From Ianthella basta (taxonomy: Eukaryota; Porifera; Demospongiae; Verongiida; Ianthellidae), in assembly GCA_964019415.1 (NCBI GenBank), contig OZ025874.1:2816696-2880695 (forward strand): a stretch of 64,000 nt of DNA, read 5' to 3'. The translations under genes and the position numbers were made by a program. This document shows, one piece after another, positions 48,467 to 60,125 of the stretch (positions are counted from its first letter, which is position 1; every line of letters starts with the position of its first letter). Below the pieces are notes generated by a model. It made no database searches and was not told the origin of the DNA. It saw nothing but the letters and a program-made list of their open reading frames with translations.

Positions 48467-48939
48467 CAAAATGCTTTTGTGCTACATGTAGCAATGGTGC
48501 ATGAACAGGTGCAGAAGGGTGCTCATCTGGCAGGACACTGCCTATTGACTAAGGCATGAGAATCAGTCTAACCAATACAGAGCAAGCACCGATACAGGGC
48601 AAAGTCAGCTATTGCAAGCCTTTTGTTATCAACCTGGGGGTGTGGAGTAGAGGGGGGTGGGAGGGTGAGGGGTAGCTATTCTGCTACAGGTCCTCCACAA
48701 TTCTTCTCCTATTCCATCACCTGGAGCTCACTCCACATGCACACACGATGACATCCAGATCTCATGAGTGGCAGACTAATACTATCATGCATGTATGCTG
48801 AATGAGTTAATGCGATTGCTATATTGAATTTGCCAATACTGTAGATACCTGCACAATGCATACTGCACAATGCAGTACAATGATGATTTGATTGCAAGCA
48901 TCAAGTTAAGAGCACACCTTACATTGCACACACTGTAGG

Positions 48940-49716
48940 TTAGAAGTCATCCATCTCAGTGTATATCTCATACTGATTAGGATAATAACGGGACTCTAAT
49001 TCACACTCTTGTTTAGCATGCGTTTTAGGTTGCTCCCTCCTAGTAGCTGCTTGGGCTGGAGCTGTGTTGGGCCTAGTAGTCTTCTTGGCCACCCTTGCAT
49101 CTGTAGAACGGGTAGTTTGACGCCTGTAGTACGTGAATGGTGGAATAAATATAAGAATCATAATCATGTAATCTCTACTTTTCACTTAACATTATAGCAT
49201 TCATGCATATGCGTGTAGCTGATGAGAATACTCTCTCTCATCTCCTCGCCGCTATTATGTATCCAATGAGTCCAAGAGACAAGATGAAGAACATGGCAGC
49301 AACAACACACAGGCCACTGTCACAACAATGTTTTCTTGAGTAGGAGTTACTGGAGTGGATGAAGACACTGCCATGGATCGAGTGGCTGCAGGTGTGCTGC
49401 ATGTGGGTGCATAAAGGTGTGGTATTGTCACTCCACGTTAACCTGGCTCCACAGAGTACCTCCTTCCATAAATGGTAATTGTCTTGTCTGTACCCTGTCC
49501 ATGCAGCCGATGGTCACTTTTCAATGTTGCAGGATCAGCTGTGGTACTAGTTGAAAGAAGGTTGGCCCTGAAGGTGACATAGCCCCCAGCAGCACAGGTG
49601 AAGTAGCCATTGTTCAAACGAATGTATTGGAAGTAGAGATAGGTGCACTGACAATACTTTCTGATTCCCCAGTACACCTCATTCTGTACTGCATTATTTA
49701 TGCCCGTTGACTGCCC
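48940..49716 (-). pseudogene. Gene 10: degenerate subfamily A copy (exon 4 and tail)
   Basis: Exon 4 (49716-49242) starts normally (NEVYWGIRKYCQCTYLYFQY) and is nearly gene 4 in its first half. It then has an in-frame TAA where GPCG should follow, a shortened NWL region (KSDHRLHG), an out-of-frame TM segment and a donor changed from GT to AT. The tail exon (49123-48940) is intact and ends RYYPNQYEIYTEMDDF, with Asp changed to Tyr after the YPNQ. Exons 1-3 are absent. Upstream lies another relic of exon 4 instead. Confidence 0.85.
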
Positions 49717-49867
49717 CTGTGAAGCAGAGGAATTTCTGACCACCTTGCACCTGTATAATGAAGAGCTCGATTTTAATGTCTGTTGTAAATGGCACAATGC
49801 ACAATCATACATATTTCAGCTTTTACCTACCATTTGTTCTGTATGTATAGCTGATGAGAACTCTTCT

Positions 49868-50345
49868 CACCTCCTGCATGGTAGCCAGTTAGTATTCATT
49901 GAGTCCCAGAGACATGGCAGCAGACACGAAGCCACAATGATGGCAGTAGTTTTCCATCCTGGTGTGGGTTGGGATGCCAACCCAGTCTGAGTGGCTGCAT
50001 ATAGTTGTGTTGTATCCTGTGACATATAGAGGAACGCACCACACCTAAGGTGTGGTACATACAGTTACCCCACATGAAACGGGCTCTAACGAATAATCCT
50101 TTCCATAAATGGTGTTATATTTAATTGTGTTCACTTGCCCATGCAGACAAGTAATCAAGGTTTTCTTAAAGGAAGAAGCCAGATCGGTGGTAACATCAGT
50201 TGAGTGCATGTGGGCTCTAAAGGTAACATATTATAGCCATTTGTACTGCTTTTGAAATACCTGTTAGTCATGCACTCTAATGTCATTAATGACTGGGTAG
50301 CTGTAAGCACACTGATAGTATGTATTTCCCAAGGGCCATGCATTG
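49868..50345 (-). pseudogene. Gene 10b: relic of exon 4 only
   Basis: A decayed copy of the ectodomain/TM exon, recognisable from the GGAG/GTGAG donor through TVYPHM-like and TFRAHMHSTDVTTD-like stretches to a KYCQC-like start. It has several frame breaks. Neither a tail exon nor exons 1-3 accompany it. Confidence 0.7.
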
Positions 50346-50527
50346 TGCAGCCACATAGCAGTCAACAACTTATATTCATTGCATGTGCATGAGTTAATGG
50401 GAGTGATGAATTTGCTAATACTGTAGATATCTGCACAATGCATACTGCATTAAGGTAAAAGAATACAATGATGATTTGGTTGCAAGTATTAAGTTCAAAG
50501 TACACCTTACATTGCACACATTGTAGG

Positions 50528-52090
50528 TTAGAAATAATCCATCTCTGTGTATATCTCATCCTGAGGTTGCTCCCTCCTAGTAGTGGCTTGGGCTGGAGCT
50601 GTGCTGGGTCTAGTAGCCTTCTTGGCTACCCTTGCACCTGTAGAACGGGTAGTTTGACGCCTGTAGTACATGAATGGTAGAATAGTATATGTAGTATGTG
50701 AATGGTAGAATGAACAATTGTAAGAATCATAACTCCACATTCACCAATGTAGCATTCATGTGTGTAGCTGATGAAAATGCTCTCTCACCTTCTGGCTGCT
50801 AGTATGTATCCAATGAGTCCAAGAGCCAAGATGAAGAACATGACAGCAAACACACAGGCCACAATCACAGCAAGGTTATCCTGAGTAGGAGTTGCTGGAG
50901 TGGATGAAGACACTGCCATGGATTGCGTGGCTGCAGGTATGCTGCATGTTGGGGCATAGAGTTGTGGTACTGTCACTCCACATGGACCTGGCTCCACAGA
51001 GTACCTCCTTCCATAAATGGTAATTGTTTTGTCTGTATTTTGTCCACGCAGCCAATTGGTCAAGGTACTCTTCAATGTTGCAGGATCAGCTGTGGTACTA
51101 GTTGAAAGAAGGTTGGCCCTGAAGGTGACATAGCCCCCAGCAGCACAGGTGAAGTAGCCATTGTGCACACGGATGTATTGGAAATATGGATAAGCGCACT
51201 GGCAGTACTTTCTGATGCCCCAGTACACCTCATTCAGTACTGCACTAGAAATGTCAGTTGACTGTGCCTGTACAAGTAGTAGAGAATTAAGTCATTAATA
51301 TTGGTTCTGAAGTTCTCCAATGGGCCGGGTGTTGCAGCTGGTGTGTCTGTGCATAGCATTAGTAATACTATAACAGCATGAGATTCTCACAGTGAAATCG
51401 TGGCATGTTTGAGTAGGCCAAAGCTGTATGTTCACTTCAATGGAGATTTGCCTTCCTACGAGCAAGTATAATTATATGCATTGTAATGTAAGGTTTAGAG
51501 CAAGTATTATAATTATGCACTTATACTGTTTGTGTAAGAATTAATGTGAAGAGGATGGATAACACTAATGTGCTTCGATATCAACATTTGCATCACAAGT
51601 GGTGACTTACCTACTTCAACATAAATTTCATCAGAATACGTTCCAGGTGGAGTAAGTCCAGACCTGTACACATAGACTGCCATGAGGTATTGTCCATAAG
51701 TAGAGAAGCTGGTCACAGTTGTGGTGTATTGAAAGGAAGCTCCATTCACATTGCTGTCAGAGTAAGAAATAGAGCCAAATTGGGAACGATAGCCAAGGTA
51801 ACCAGATCTCTCCCTATAGTAAATGTAGAAGTAGTTAATGTAGGTGGAGGTGTAATAGCCATCCACAATGTCCCAGGAGAAGGTGATGTGGGTGCTGTTC
51901 CTGTTGGCTACTTGGAAGTTTCGAATAGCATCTTGGGCATCTGTAGGTGTTTAGATTGAACATAATTATGGTATTAAGTTTGTAGTGTGCATTCACATAA
52001 GCATAGTATGGATGAAACTTCTTCACCTGTGAGTGCTCCACATAGCAGGACAACTGTTGTCACAAGAAACAGAGGATGGAGATTAGCCAT
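50528..52090 (-). CDS. Gene 11: FN3/SEA-like receptor, subfamily A, shortened tail, 356 aa
   Basis: Exons: 52090-52027, 51940-51611, 51455-51391, 51267-50789 and 50660-50528, all open. The signal peptide MANLHPLFLVTTVVLLCGAL matches gene 6. FN3 matches gene 3 closely (YSDSNVNGASFQYTTTVTSF, LMAVYVYRSGLTPPGTYSDE), and exon 4 is between genes 3 and 4. The receptor is therefore a mosaic. Six Cys, a Ser/Thr/Pro stalk and TM (AVIVACVFAVMFFILALGLI) are present. The tail exon is 133 nt instead of 184: a 51-bp in-frame deletion joins RREQP directly to QDEIYTEMDYF, removing the YPN motif but keeping YTEM, and the last residues are DYF rather than DDF. A leader exon may end at CATG/GTAGGT near 52230. 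Expected to signal through YxxM only. Confidence 0.86.
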
Positions 52091-53808
52091 CTGTAGCAAG
52101 GGACTACATTAATGCAGCGCTTCCCCAAGATGTGAGTCAGGTCTTATACATAGCAGAAATCATTCCTGCTGCTCTGTGGCCCTCAACAGCACTGCAAGCA
52201 TATAATGTCATTGTGTTAACATTCATAATCACCTACCATGTAAACCGTTTCAGACGCCTTAGAATCTGCTAGCCCAACTGGAACTAACCACAGTACGCCC
52301 CTGATGTGTAATATTTATGGCCCAACAAATCTATTGCATGGTTTCAGTGCAGCTATCTAATTAATACAGATAGGAAGCCCTGCAGATTCCATTAGCGCTG
52401 CAGTCCTAAGTTGTGCTGCACCCTCTTCAACAATGTACATACATATCCACCCATGTCTATACAACTAGCTGTATATAGTGCACAGAAAGGACCATGATTT
52501 GCTATAAATGATTTAGTAATTGTGTCATGTATAATACCCTATACATTGTGTTCATTAATGTTTATAACGTAGAACTGAGTGAATTGGTCTACCTAACTAG
52601 TAAAATTATCAAACAGAATGAGATGCGGGCCGCTGTGGGGCAATCTGTTTGAGTGCATTGAACATTCACACAGTGTGCAGAAATTGCATCTGATCAGCAT
52701 GTAAGAATGGAATTAATATATGTGCCTACCCACTTGCGTGTGGAAACAATTAGAGAATTGTATTATAAATAGAACCTGACTGACCAGGGATTTCCTGGGT
52801 AATTGTCATAGTGTGTGAAAGGTGTGCACGACTGCTATAATATTAGTTACACTAACATGGCCATGAAATAGCTTTCTATATACACACATGAATTAAATTT
52901 TGTGCAGCTACAATGTATATATTTATGGGCACTTGCTAATAAGTACACAGACAGACATTGCAACTTTAAATGGTGTGCTAACCCGCTTTGCCTTGAGCAT
53001 CTTCTGGTTCACCTTGGGTCTGGATTGGTTTGCTATAGGTACTGTACCCTACCAGTTAGTGCTTATCCAGTATTTCATTACCTTTCCTATCTGCATCCTT
53101 CGTCCATCCTCACTTACTCCATGCAACTATATACGTATATGAATATCTCCATGTAATAACTGTTCAGGTCATGCGCATGCAACAACAACAATTCAAAGGG
53201 ATTTAAATCGCTCACTGCATGCGTGGCAGGAGAAATCAATGAACACATGTCACTCACAGATAGTGTGACATGCACATGTGCACTATCATTATACAATCAT
53301 GCATAGCATAATAACGCATTGCAAGTGATTACACTCCATTATGAAAATATCTAGCTATTTTGTGCTGTGTGTGCCACAGCAGTGCTCAGTGCTCACTCTG
53401 TATGGCACTCTTGCATGCATCACATACTGCTACTGTTGCTCTGTTTGAATTCATCACAGTTTCATGCACAACCTACAGCTAGAGATCTGTATATGCACAA
53501 TAACCTACACACCACAATAGCTTGGTTTGGTTCCCCCCCCCCCCCCCTTCTCTGTATGTTGAAATGTCCATGCTGTTCACTTAATCATTGCCATATGTAA
53601 ATATTGCGCTCAGGTTCATTATAACTCAGTCATAATAGTACAGACATAATAATGCATGCCGGCAGTACTACTTATAATATAATGTTTTGTAATTCATGTG
53701 ATAATCTGCAGTGTTAGGATCACTAACAGAACAGCCAAGTCATAGGCTTCCTATCACTACCGTAACAAATGTGATACTCTTTACTCTTATCATTAGCAGC
53801 ACAGTACA

Positions 53809-53864
<56 letters not shown>

Positions 53865-54370
53865 ACACACACACACGCACACACACATTCACACACACAC
53901 ATGCACTCGCACACTTTCGCATTCATGCACACATCTATATGTATGTACCACATGTTTACTGACATAGTGACAGCACGTCTGGTTCAAGCAGTGCACGTGG
54001 GAATCATTACCCCAAAAGGAAATTGAATAGTTTGACTATAAGCTACTGGTTACTGACTGCGGCCATCTAGAACGGACAACTGACCCAAACGACCGTGTGC
54101 AGCCATTCTCAGCAATCGTACGTATTAATGCATATTAGTAGCATAGCCAAACTGTTTGCATTGGAACATCATTGTTTAATAATGCTTCTCAATCATTGTG
54201 AGTGAGTGCATGCATATGATCATGACCTCCTTGTAATGAACACTTGCAGTGGCACACTATTGAATACATGGTAAAGGATGTCTTTGTTGTTTTCAAAGAG
54301 TAATGTAGTGAACACACATTAATGTTTAAAAGCTCACGCTAAAACAACACTCGTAATTACTACAAAATAG
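52091..54370. other. Gene-free region between genes 11 and 12
   Basis: Includes a C15 run (53533-53547) and a CA microsatellite (53811-53910). The stretch 53960-54310 next to gene 12 is duplicated beside gene 13 (59680-60070). Otherwise nothing is recognised. Confidence 0.55.
53811..53910. repeat. (CA)n microsatellite downstream of gene 12
   Basis: CA repeat of about 100 bp with a few CG and TT interruptions. A longer homologous tract sits in the same position relative to gene 13 (59450-59620), so it predates the duplication of genes 12 and 13. Confidence 0.95.
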
Positions 54371-55927
54371 TTAAAAATCATCCATTTCAGTGTATATCTC
54401 TTCTGGTTCAGAATAGTAACGGGGATCCTCCAACTGCTTGTCAGTGCAGGTCTGTTCAAGTACATGTGGTTTGGCTGTGACAGTCTCTTTTGCTGATTTC
54501 TGTTCAGCTGAAGAGTTTCTTGCAGTCCTGTGAATACAGTCAGAATGTGTGAAGCAGTGGATGAGCTTGTTGTATATGCATACATTGAAAGCTGCATACA
54601 AAGTCCCACCTGCAACATATGTACTGCATGTCTGTATTATCATAAACTGAAATGGCTCCTGACATAGTAGCAGCATCCTGGCTATTAGCTATGTACCCAA
54701 GCATGGAGCTCTGCCTAGACTTGCAGACTAGTCTGTCTAGCGCAACTTACTTTCTACTGAGAACATTTATGTATCCAATGAGTGCTATGGAAAGGATGAA
54801 GAATATGCTAGCTAAAACGGAGGTCACTGTGATGGCTGCAGTGTTGTCTTGATTATGATTCACAGCAGCAGCTAAGGATACACAGTGTGGAGCATGGAGA
54901 TCTGGAATGGTCAGCCCACAGGGCCCTGGACCAATGAAATATCCCTTTCCATTGAGGAAGATTGCTCTGTTCTCATCTCCTCCCAAAAACCAGTTGGATA
55001 GACTATTCTTTAGAGCTGTCAGATCTAATGTAATGTTTTCAACAGTGGACAGTCTAGCTCTGTAGATGACATAGCCACTTGCACAAGTGAAGTAGTCATC
55101 TTCCACTGTAAAGTCATATGGCAAAGAACAACGGCAACTCTTAAAAAGTAGCCAGAGCACTTCTCTGCTAACTTGGCTGCTGATGGAGGTTGATGCTCCC
55201 TGCATTAATTAAGCATAATTTTAAGCTATAATTTGATAAACATTAATTTTATTGAAGCAAGTCTGGCCATCACAGCTAATGTATTCACCAGCAACTCACA
55301 ACAAAGTCAGAGCAGGTTTGAGTATGCCAAAAATGTACTTGATATTCAAGAAATATCTCTTGCACTGGTAAATCTGTGCAATTAATATAGTAAAGTTTTA
55401 CACAGAATATCTTCCAATATACAAATGTCAATTAAACTGCCAAATGAATTGTACACTCTGTAGTACTTACCCAATGTAATTAATTGTTTTGCAGAATTCA
55501 CAACACTAGGGACCAGTCGGCTATATCGGTAAACAGTAACCCACATGATGTTTTCCTTCTCAGAAAAGTTTTCCAAAGAAGTGGTGTACATGAAAGTGGT
55601 GGTATCATTAGTGATGATATTCCAAGTTGTTGATCTGTATGGAATGTATAGTGACCTGGTAGAAGAGCCATATTGGTAATACAAACGGAAGTAGTATATG
55701 TAGCTGTAGTATCCATCCACAATGTCCCAGGAGACTGTGACATCAGTGCTGTTCTGATCAACTTGGAGATTACGAACGTGTTTCTCCTGGGCAACTGTAA
55801 GGAAAATCAGGTGTTGGACTCAAATGTAAGCAGAGTAGCAGTACACAACATTTAGAGATCAAGTACCTGTGAGGGATGCAGACAGCAGTACTGCTAGCGC
55901 TGTAGTGAGGAGAGCACCCATTGCCAT
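54371..55927 (-). CDS. Gene 12: FN3/SEA-like type I membrane receptor, subfamily B, 354 aa
   Basis: Exons: 55927-55867, 55794-55471, 55373-55300, 55199-54751 and 54527-54371. The signal peptide is MAMGALLTTALAVLLSASL. FN3 is VAQEKHVRNLQVDQNSTDVT then SWDIVDGYYSYIYYFRLYYQ. The linker is DLPVQEIFLEYQVHFWHTQTC (21 residues with the last Cys). The ectodomain is compact: KSCRCSLPYDF, YFTCASGYVIYRARLSTVEN, GPCGLTIPDLHAPHC, followed by almost no stalk. TM is AAITVTSVLASIFFILSIAL. The tail (about 52 residues, with one Cys) ends DPRYYSEPEEIYTEMDDF: YxxM kept, the YPN position is YSE. The ETS/TATA promoter pair lies at 56197-56227. About 90 percent similar to gene 13 in exon 4 by eye. Confidence 0.87.
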
Positions 55928-56196
55928 TACAATGTAGTTGCTTCAGTTAACTTTCCACTCCTTGTAGAAACAATAGAGAATTGTCATAATATAAATAAAT
56001 ACTATTTTTGTTAAGTAACTATCTAGTGTAATGCCTGCTAGATGAATGAATCAGAACATTAGATGAATGTAAGTGATATAACATATAAGTATGCATAATG
56101 GTATAAATGTCTAAGGATGGTACTTGATGCACCTTTGCCCCTCTCTCTCAACTCCACGGATTTCACTGGAACTGCCCATTTATGCTGTGCAGTGCT

Positions 56197-56227
56197 CTCT
56201 TATAGTGTTTGAACCCAACAGGAAGTG
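56197..56227 (-). promoter_or_regulatory. Putative promoter of gene 12: ETS site plus TATA-like box
   Basis: Minus strand: CACTTCCTGT (56227-56218), then CTATAAGAG (56205-56197), about 270 bp before the ATG. The surrounding 100 bp, including the CAGCATAAATGGGCAGTTCC stretch, is conserved at gene 13. Confidence 0.5.
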
Positions 56228-59200
56228 GGGCCATATAATTATAATTTATTCTGCTCTGCTCTATAGTACAGTAAGCTGCAACTGGTATTACATAGTTCCA
56301 AGTATGATTAGTTTTAATTCAATGATGTTTGCACGTAGTTTATAGGTGTTTTCATTTCTGCCATCAGCTACAGTATAATTAATATAGCACCTCTATTATA
56401 TGTGCATGTGCATAATGTCATTGTGGTAGCACAGTACAGTTAGGTAGTTACCACTTTGCAACAGAGCAATAGTGTTTACGCTAGGTGTACAACTTTCCTT
56501 ATGGGAATACACATCATATGGTTTGAAAAACACTTCAACTGCAGTAAACAGCTGCATGCAGAAATACTTCATTCCATGACAAATTGAAAAACAAACTGAC
56601 TGCCAACAACAGTACAGGACTGTGGGTGATGGTGGTAGCGATAATTATAAGGGTGGTGTACACGTCATGTATAATTATAGAACACTGCTGTGATTCCAAA
56701 GTATGCACTGCAGAGTAATATAATTACAGACTGGTACAAAAGCATTGATAAAATAATTAATGTATTCACATCACATTTAAAAGTGTACGTACATGCACAA
56801 CCAAGCTAATTGGTGGTATGTACTTGTCATGATTTGTATTGCTTGTACCTGTGGAAGGATACTGAATAGCTAGTGGTATTTCACTTTCTTCCATGCAGCT
56901 ATTACATAACTTCCTTACTCTGTCCAGCACATGTAACTGTTTATATAGCTGCATGTTTTACTTTCATGCTTTTTCAGTGCCTTATACAGTGGAACCTGTC
57001 TATATGGTCACTGTGTTTGGCAGCCAGCCTCACTGGTCCCAAATAGCTAGCACTAAAGTAATGCAAACTACCTCCGTAGAGCAGCCACCTCCCTATAAAG
57101 GTCAATCAGAACAGACTCACAGGTTGCTGTCTTGGGCAGGTTCCACTGTATTACATTACAGTGCATGCCTATATATGTTACACGCAAACCTCCAACTGGG
57201 GCAAACCCCTGTATCTAACTTCAAGGAATGTCAATTATTGCCATTATTGTTTGTGACACAATTGCTACTGCCCCCTCCCACACAGGTTCAGCACAGGCGG
57301 TGAATGCTGATACTCCATGACCAATGTAGGGCACCTAATTGCTCGTTGTTCCCATTTGCATGGGCTCACAGCAGTCTTCAACTGTATACACGTATGATGT
57401 GTACCACACAACCTTAATTACTACACTGTAAACAACATGTTCTGTTGTGTCAGTCAGTTTGTGCTTCAATTTGTTAGGAATGAAGTGTTTATTTATTGTA
57501 AACTGGTTGAGGCTTTCCGACTAAAGTGCATTTCCTTATGGAAATGGTAAAGCTAGCAAAAGCATTTACTGAATGCCACCGGGGCACAATGTTGTTGAAC
57601 ACACATGCAATAGTTCATCTTTAGAGACAAGGGAACAGAAGGGTAGTTTGTGGCTCATTGATTGCTCACAAAAGGGAATGACATTACAAGGTGATGGCAT
57701 GGCAGTGCTGTCAACTATGCATTTCTTTCTTGATGTCATCTCTCACTGCCATGCGTCACGTAAGACTGATGACAGGGCATGCATATGCTAGCAAGAGGCA
57801 CAACTGCTATGGACCTTGAAGTTACTGAGTGTCACATCCATGTGATTTGAACACCTATATTTTCCATTATTCTCTGCTCATTCATATTGTTTTGCAGTGT
57901 CCATTATCACATGTACATCATTCCAACATCAACTAAAATGAACTAATATTTGTATATACATAATGTTTGAGGGGAAGGAAGAGTTATGTCACTATAATAG
58001 CAAGAATGCACATTATAGGGTGAATGCAAATCCACTATAATATTATACGCCACGTATGGTGATATGTCAAGCTGGTAAGTGTGCCCCTTATACCACAATA
58101 TTTTGAGGGTGCCCTGTGCCTGAGGATTTCCACAGTCCATTTTTGCAAAGCCTTGGCTTCCCCCTAAATGACTAGTGACAGTAGTGGCATGCATGCATGT
58201 TAATTTATGGGAGTGTGAGCTAACTCATGAAATTCATGAAAATATAGTAGTCCTGTGAAATTTGGATGCATATTGTAGATGATCAGAGTAATGAAACGAA
58301 GTGGTGGCGAACAGTAGAATCTTATGTAACAGTTTTCTTCTGGTAGTCAGTGGGATACATAATTGCACAACAAAGCAGAGAGGTACCAGTGAGTGTGAAG
58401 TGCTGTTGTACATGCAGCATGTTGACACAACACCTTGTATAAATGATTACTTAACATTTATGAATTACCAAGAGACTCTGACACTTTAAGCAGTTGACAA
58501 AGACCCCCGGGCAGAAACGTCCTGCTCCTCCATCGTTTATTAAAGCTGCAGTACTGCTCATCATTTACATGATCTATTGAATATCGCAGCTATGAGCCTC
58601 TATCAAATCAAGAGACTCTGAGCCTGAGGGACTCTACTGAGCCATGTAATTTTTATACACCAAACAATTTCACTCAACATTATTAGATTATTATTGTGCA
58701 CCCCTTATGGGGATCATTAACTAACAATGCTTTCCTTCCCTTTCAGCTATACTATATTTGTAATCTTAAATTCATTGGGTCTCTTCTAACTATGCTTTGC
58801 ATGTCCTGTTTTCAATGACATATAAAAGATATAATATACGTAATGTTATGCTCTAATTTCATGCTTGCTATACTGCTGCTTTACCAATGAGAAGGCTGTG
58901 CAAAGGGAGAAGGTCTAACAAGGATAAAGTTACTCTATAGTCAACAGCCACACCGTACCGTGGTTTGTTTTTGCCCATAATATATATTCCTTCATCACTA
59001 AAGGTATACTGCATACTACATATTTACTATACTACATATACACAGCAGTAATGTTAGCTGCTACTTTGCAGCTTTGCAATAGAGTGTTTGTGCTACGTGT
59101 TCAGGTTTCCATATGGAAATGCATGTTAGTCGGAAAAAACATCTACCTACATTGTATGCATGGAAACACTTCATTCCATGGCAAGTTGAAATACAAACTG

Positions 59201-59450
59201 ACTGATGTTGACAACAACATGCAGGAGTTGTGATTAGTGGTTGTAGTAATGAAGGTAGTGTGGTACATGTAATGCATTTTGTAGTTCGTGAGAAATCCCA
59301 TTAGAGTCAGGCAGATATGCAAGTCAAACAAAATTAATGTGAGAATATGTGTACATGGGAAATGCAAATATACAAAATGCTCCATCATCACTCACTTCAC
59401 ATGAACTGCATGTTCACACATGCACTCACATGGACATACGTTGCACAGAT
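56228..59450. other. Gene-free region between genes 12 and 13
   Basis: Holds a large R1 fold-back (about 56485-57555), a plus-strand ORF of 72 codons at 57573-57791 with no family resemblance, a PLE-like GCAGAAACGTC motif near 58520 and an R1 arm at about 59090-59190. Nothing else is recognised. Confidence 0.5.
56485..57555. mobile_element. R1 fold-back element, about 1.07 kb version
   Basis: The left arm (CTTTCCTTATGGGAATACAC, then ATACTTCATTCCATGAC) and the right arm near 57440-57550 (reverse complement TTTCCATAAGGAAATGCAC, then CACTTCATTCCTAACA) are inverted copies. The interior has no transposase. The left half and the inner right part recur at 62.79-63.0 and 63.83-64.0 kb upstream of gene 13. 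Confidence 0.45.
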
Positions 59451-59492
<42 letters not shown>

Positions 59493-59514
59493 ACACACAC
59501 ACACACGCACACAC

Positions 59515-59611
<97 letters not shown>

Positions 59612-59625
59612 TTACGCACACATGT
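59450..59625. repeat. (CA)n microsatellite downstream of gene 13
   Basis: Almost pure CA repeat of about 170 bp followed by a CATG/GCATGCAT-rich stretch. Confidence 0.95.
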
Positions 59626-60125
59626 GCACACATGCATGCATGCATTCATGCACGCATACATGCTTACTCACATGAAGACAGCAAGTCAGGTTCAAGCAGT
59701 GGCAAATGGAGGAAAAGACAGACTTATTCGAGCAATTTGAGACCAAGGACTTAAGGGCATGGACATTTCTGCTCCAAGGGGAAGTGTCTAGTTTGACTAT
59801 GATTTACTGACAACCAGTTGCAACCGTCCAATCAGGGTCAACTGACCTAAAAAACACTGTGCACAACCAGTCACAGCCATCGTGCATATTAGCAACATAG
59901 CCAAACTGTTTGCATTGGAACATCATTGTTTACTAATAATCATGCTTCTCAATCATTGTGAGTGAGTGCATTGACATGACCGCCTTGTAATGAACACTTG
60001 CAGTGGCACACTGATGTATATTATACATGGTAAAGTATGTCTTTGTTTTCAAGGAGAAATGTAGTGAACACGTATGTACTGTATGTATTCTAGTTTACAC
60101 TAAAACAACCCTTGTAATTACTGTA

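Larger units (their letters stand above)
44729..48939. other. Gene-free region between gene 9 and pseudogene 10
   Basis: Contains an X-box-like site (GCTACCACGGCAAC, 45248-45261), a large R1 fold-back (about 45530-46530), a decayed hairpin near 46047-46130, an inverted copy of the usual spacer (46250-46700), a hammerhead-like motif near 47606 and a 103-bp TIR element (48364-48466). No receptor exon is present. Confidence 0.5.

Noticed and set aside
57573-57791. 72-codon plus-strand ORF
   Set aside because: No homologous frame is seen near gene 13, no motif, and composition is like surrounding spacer.
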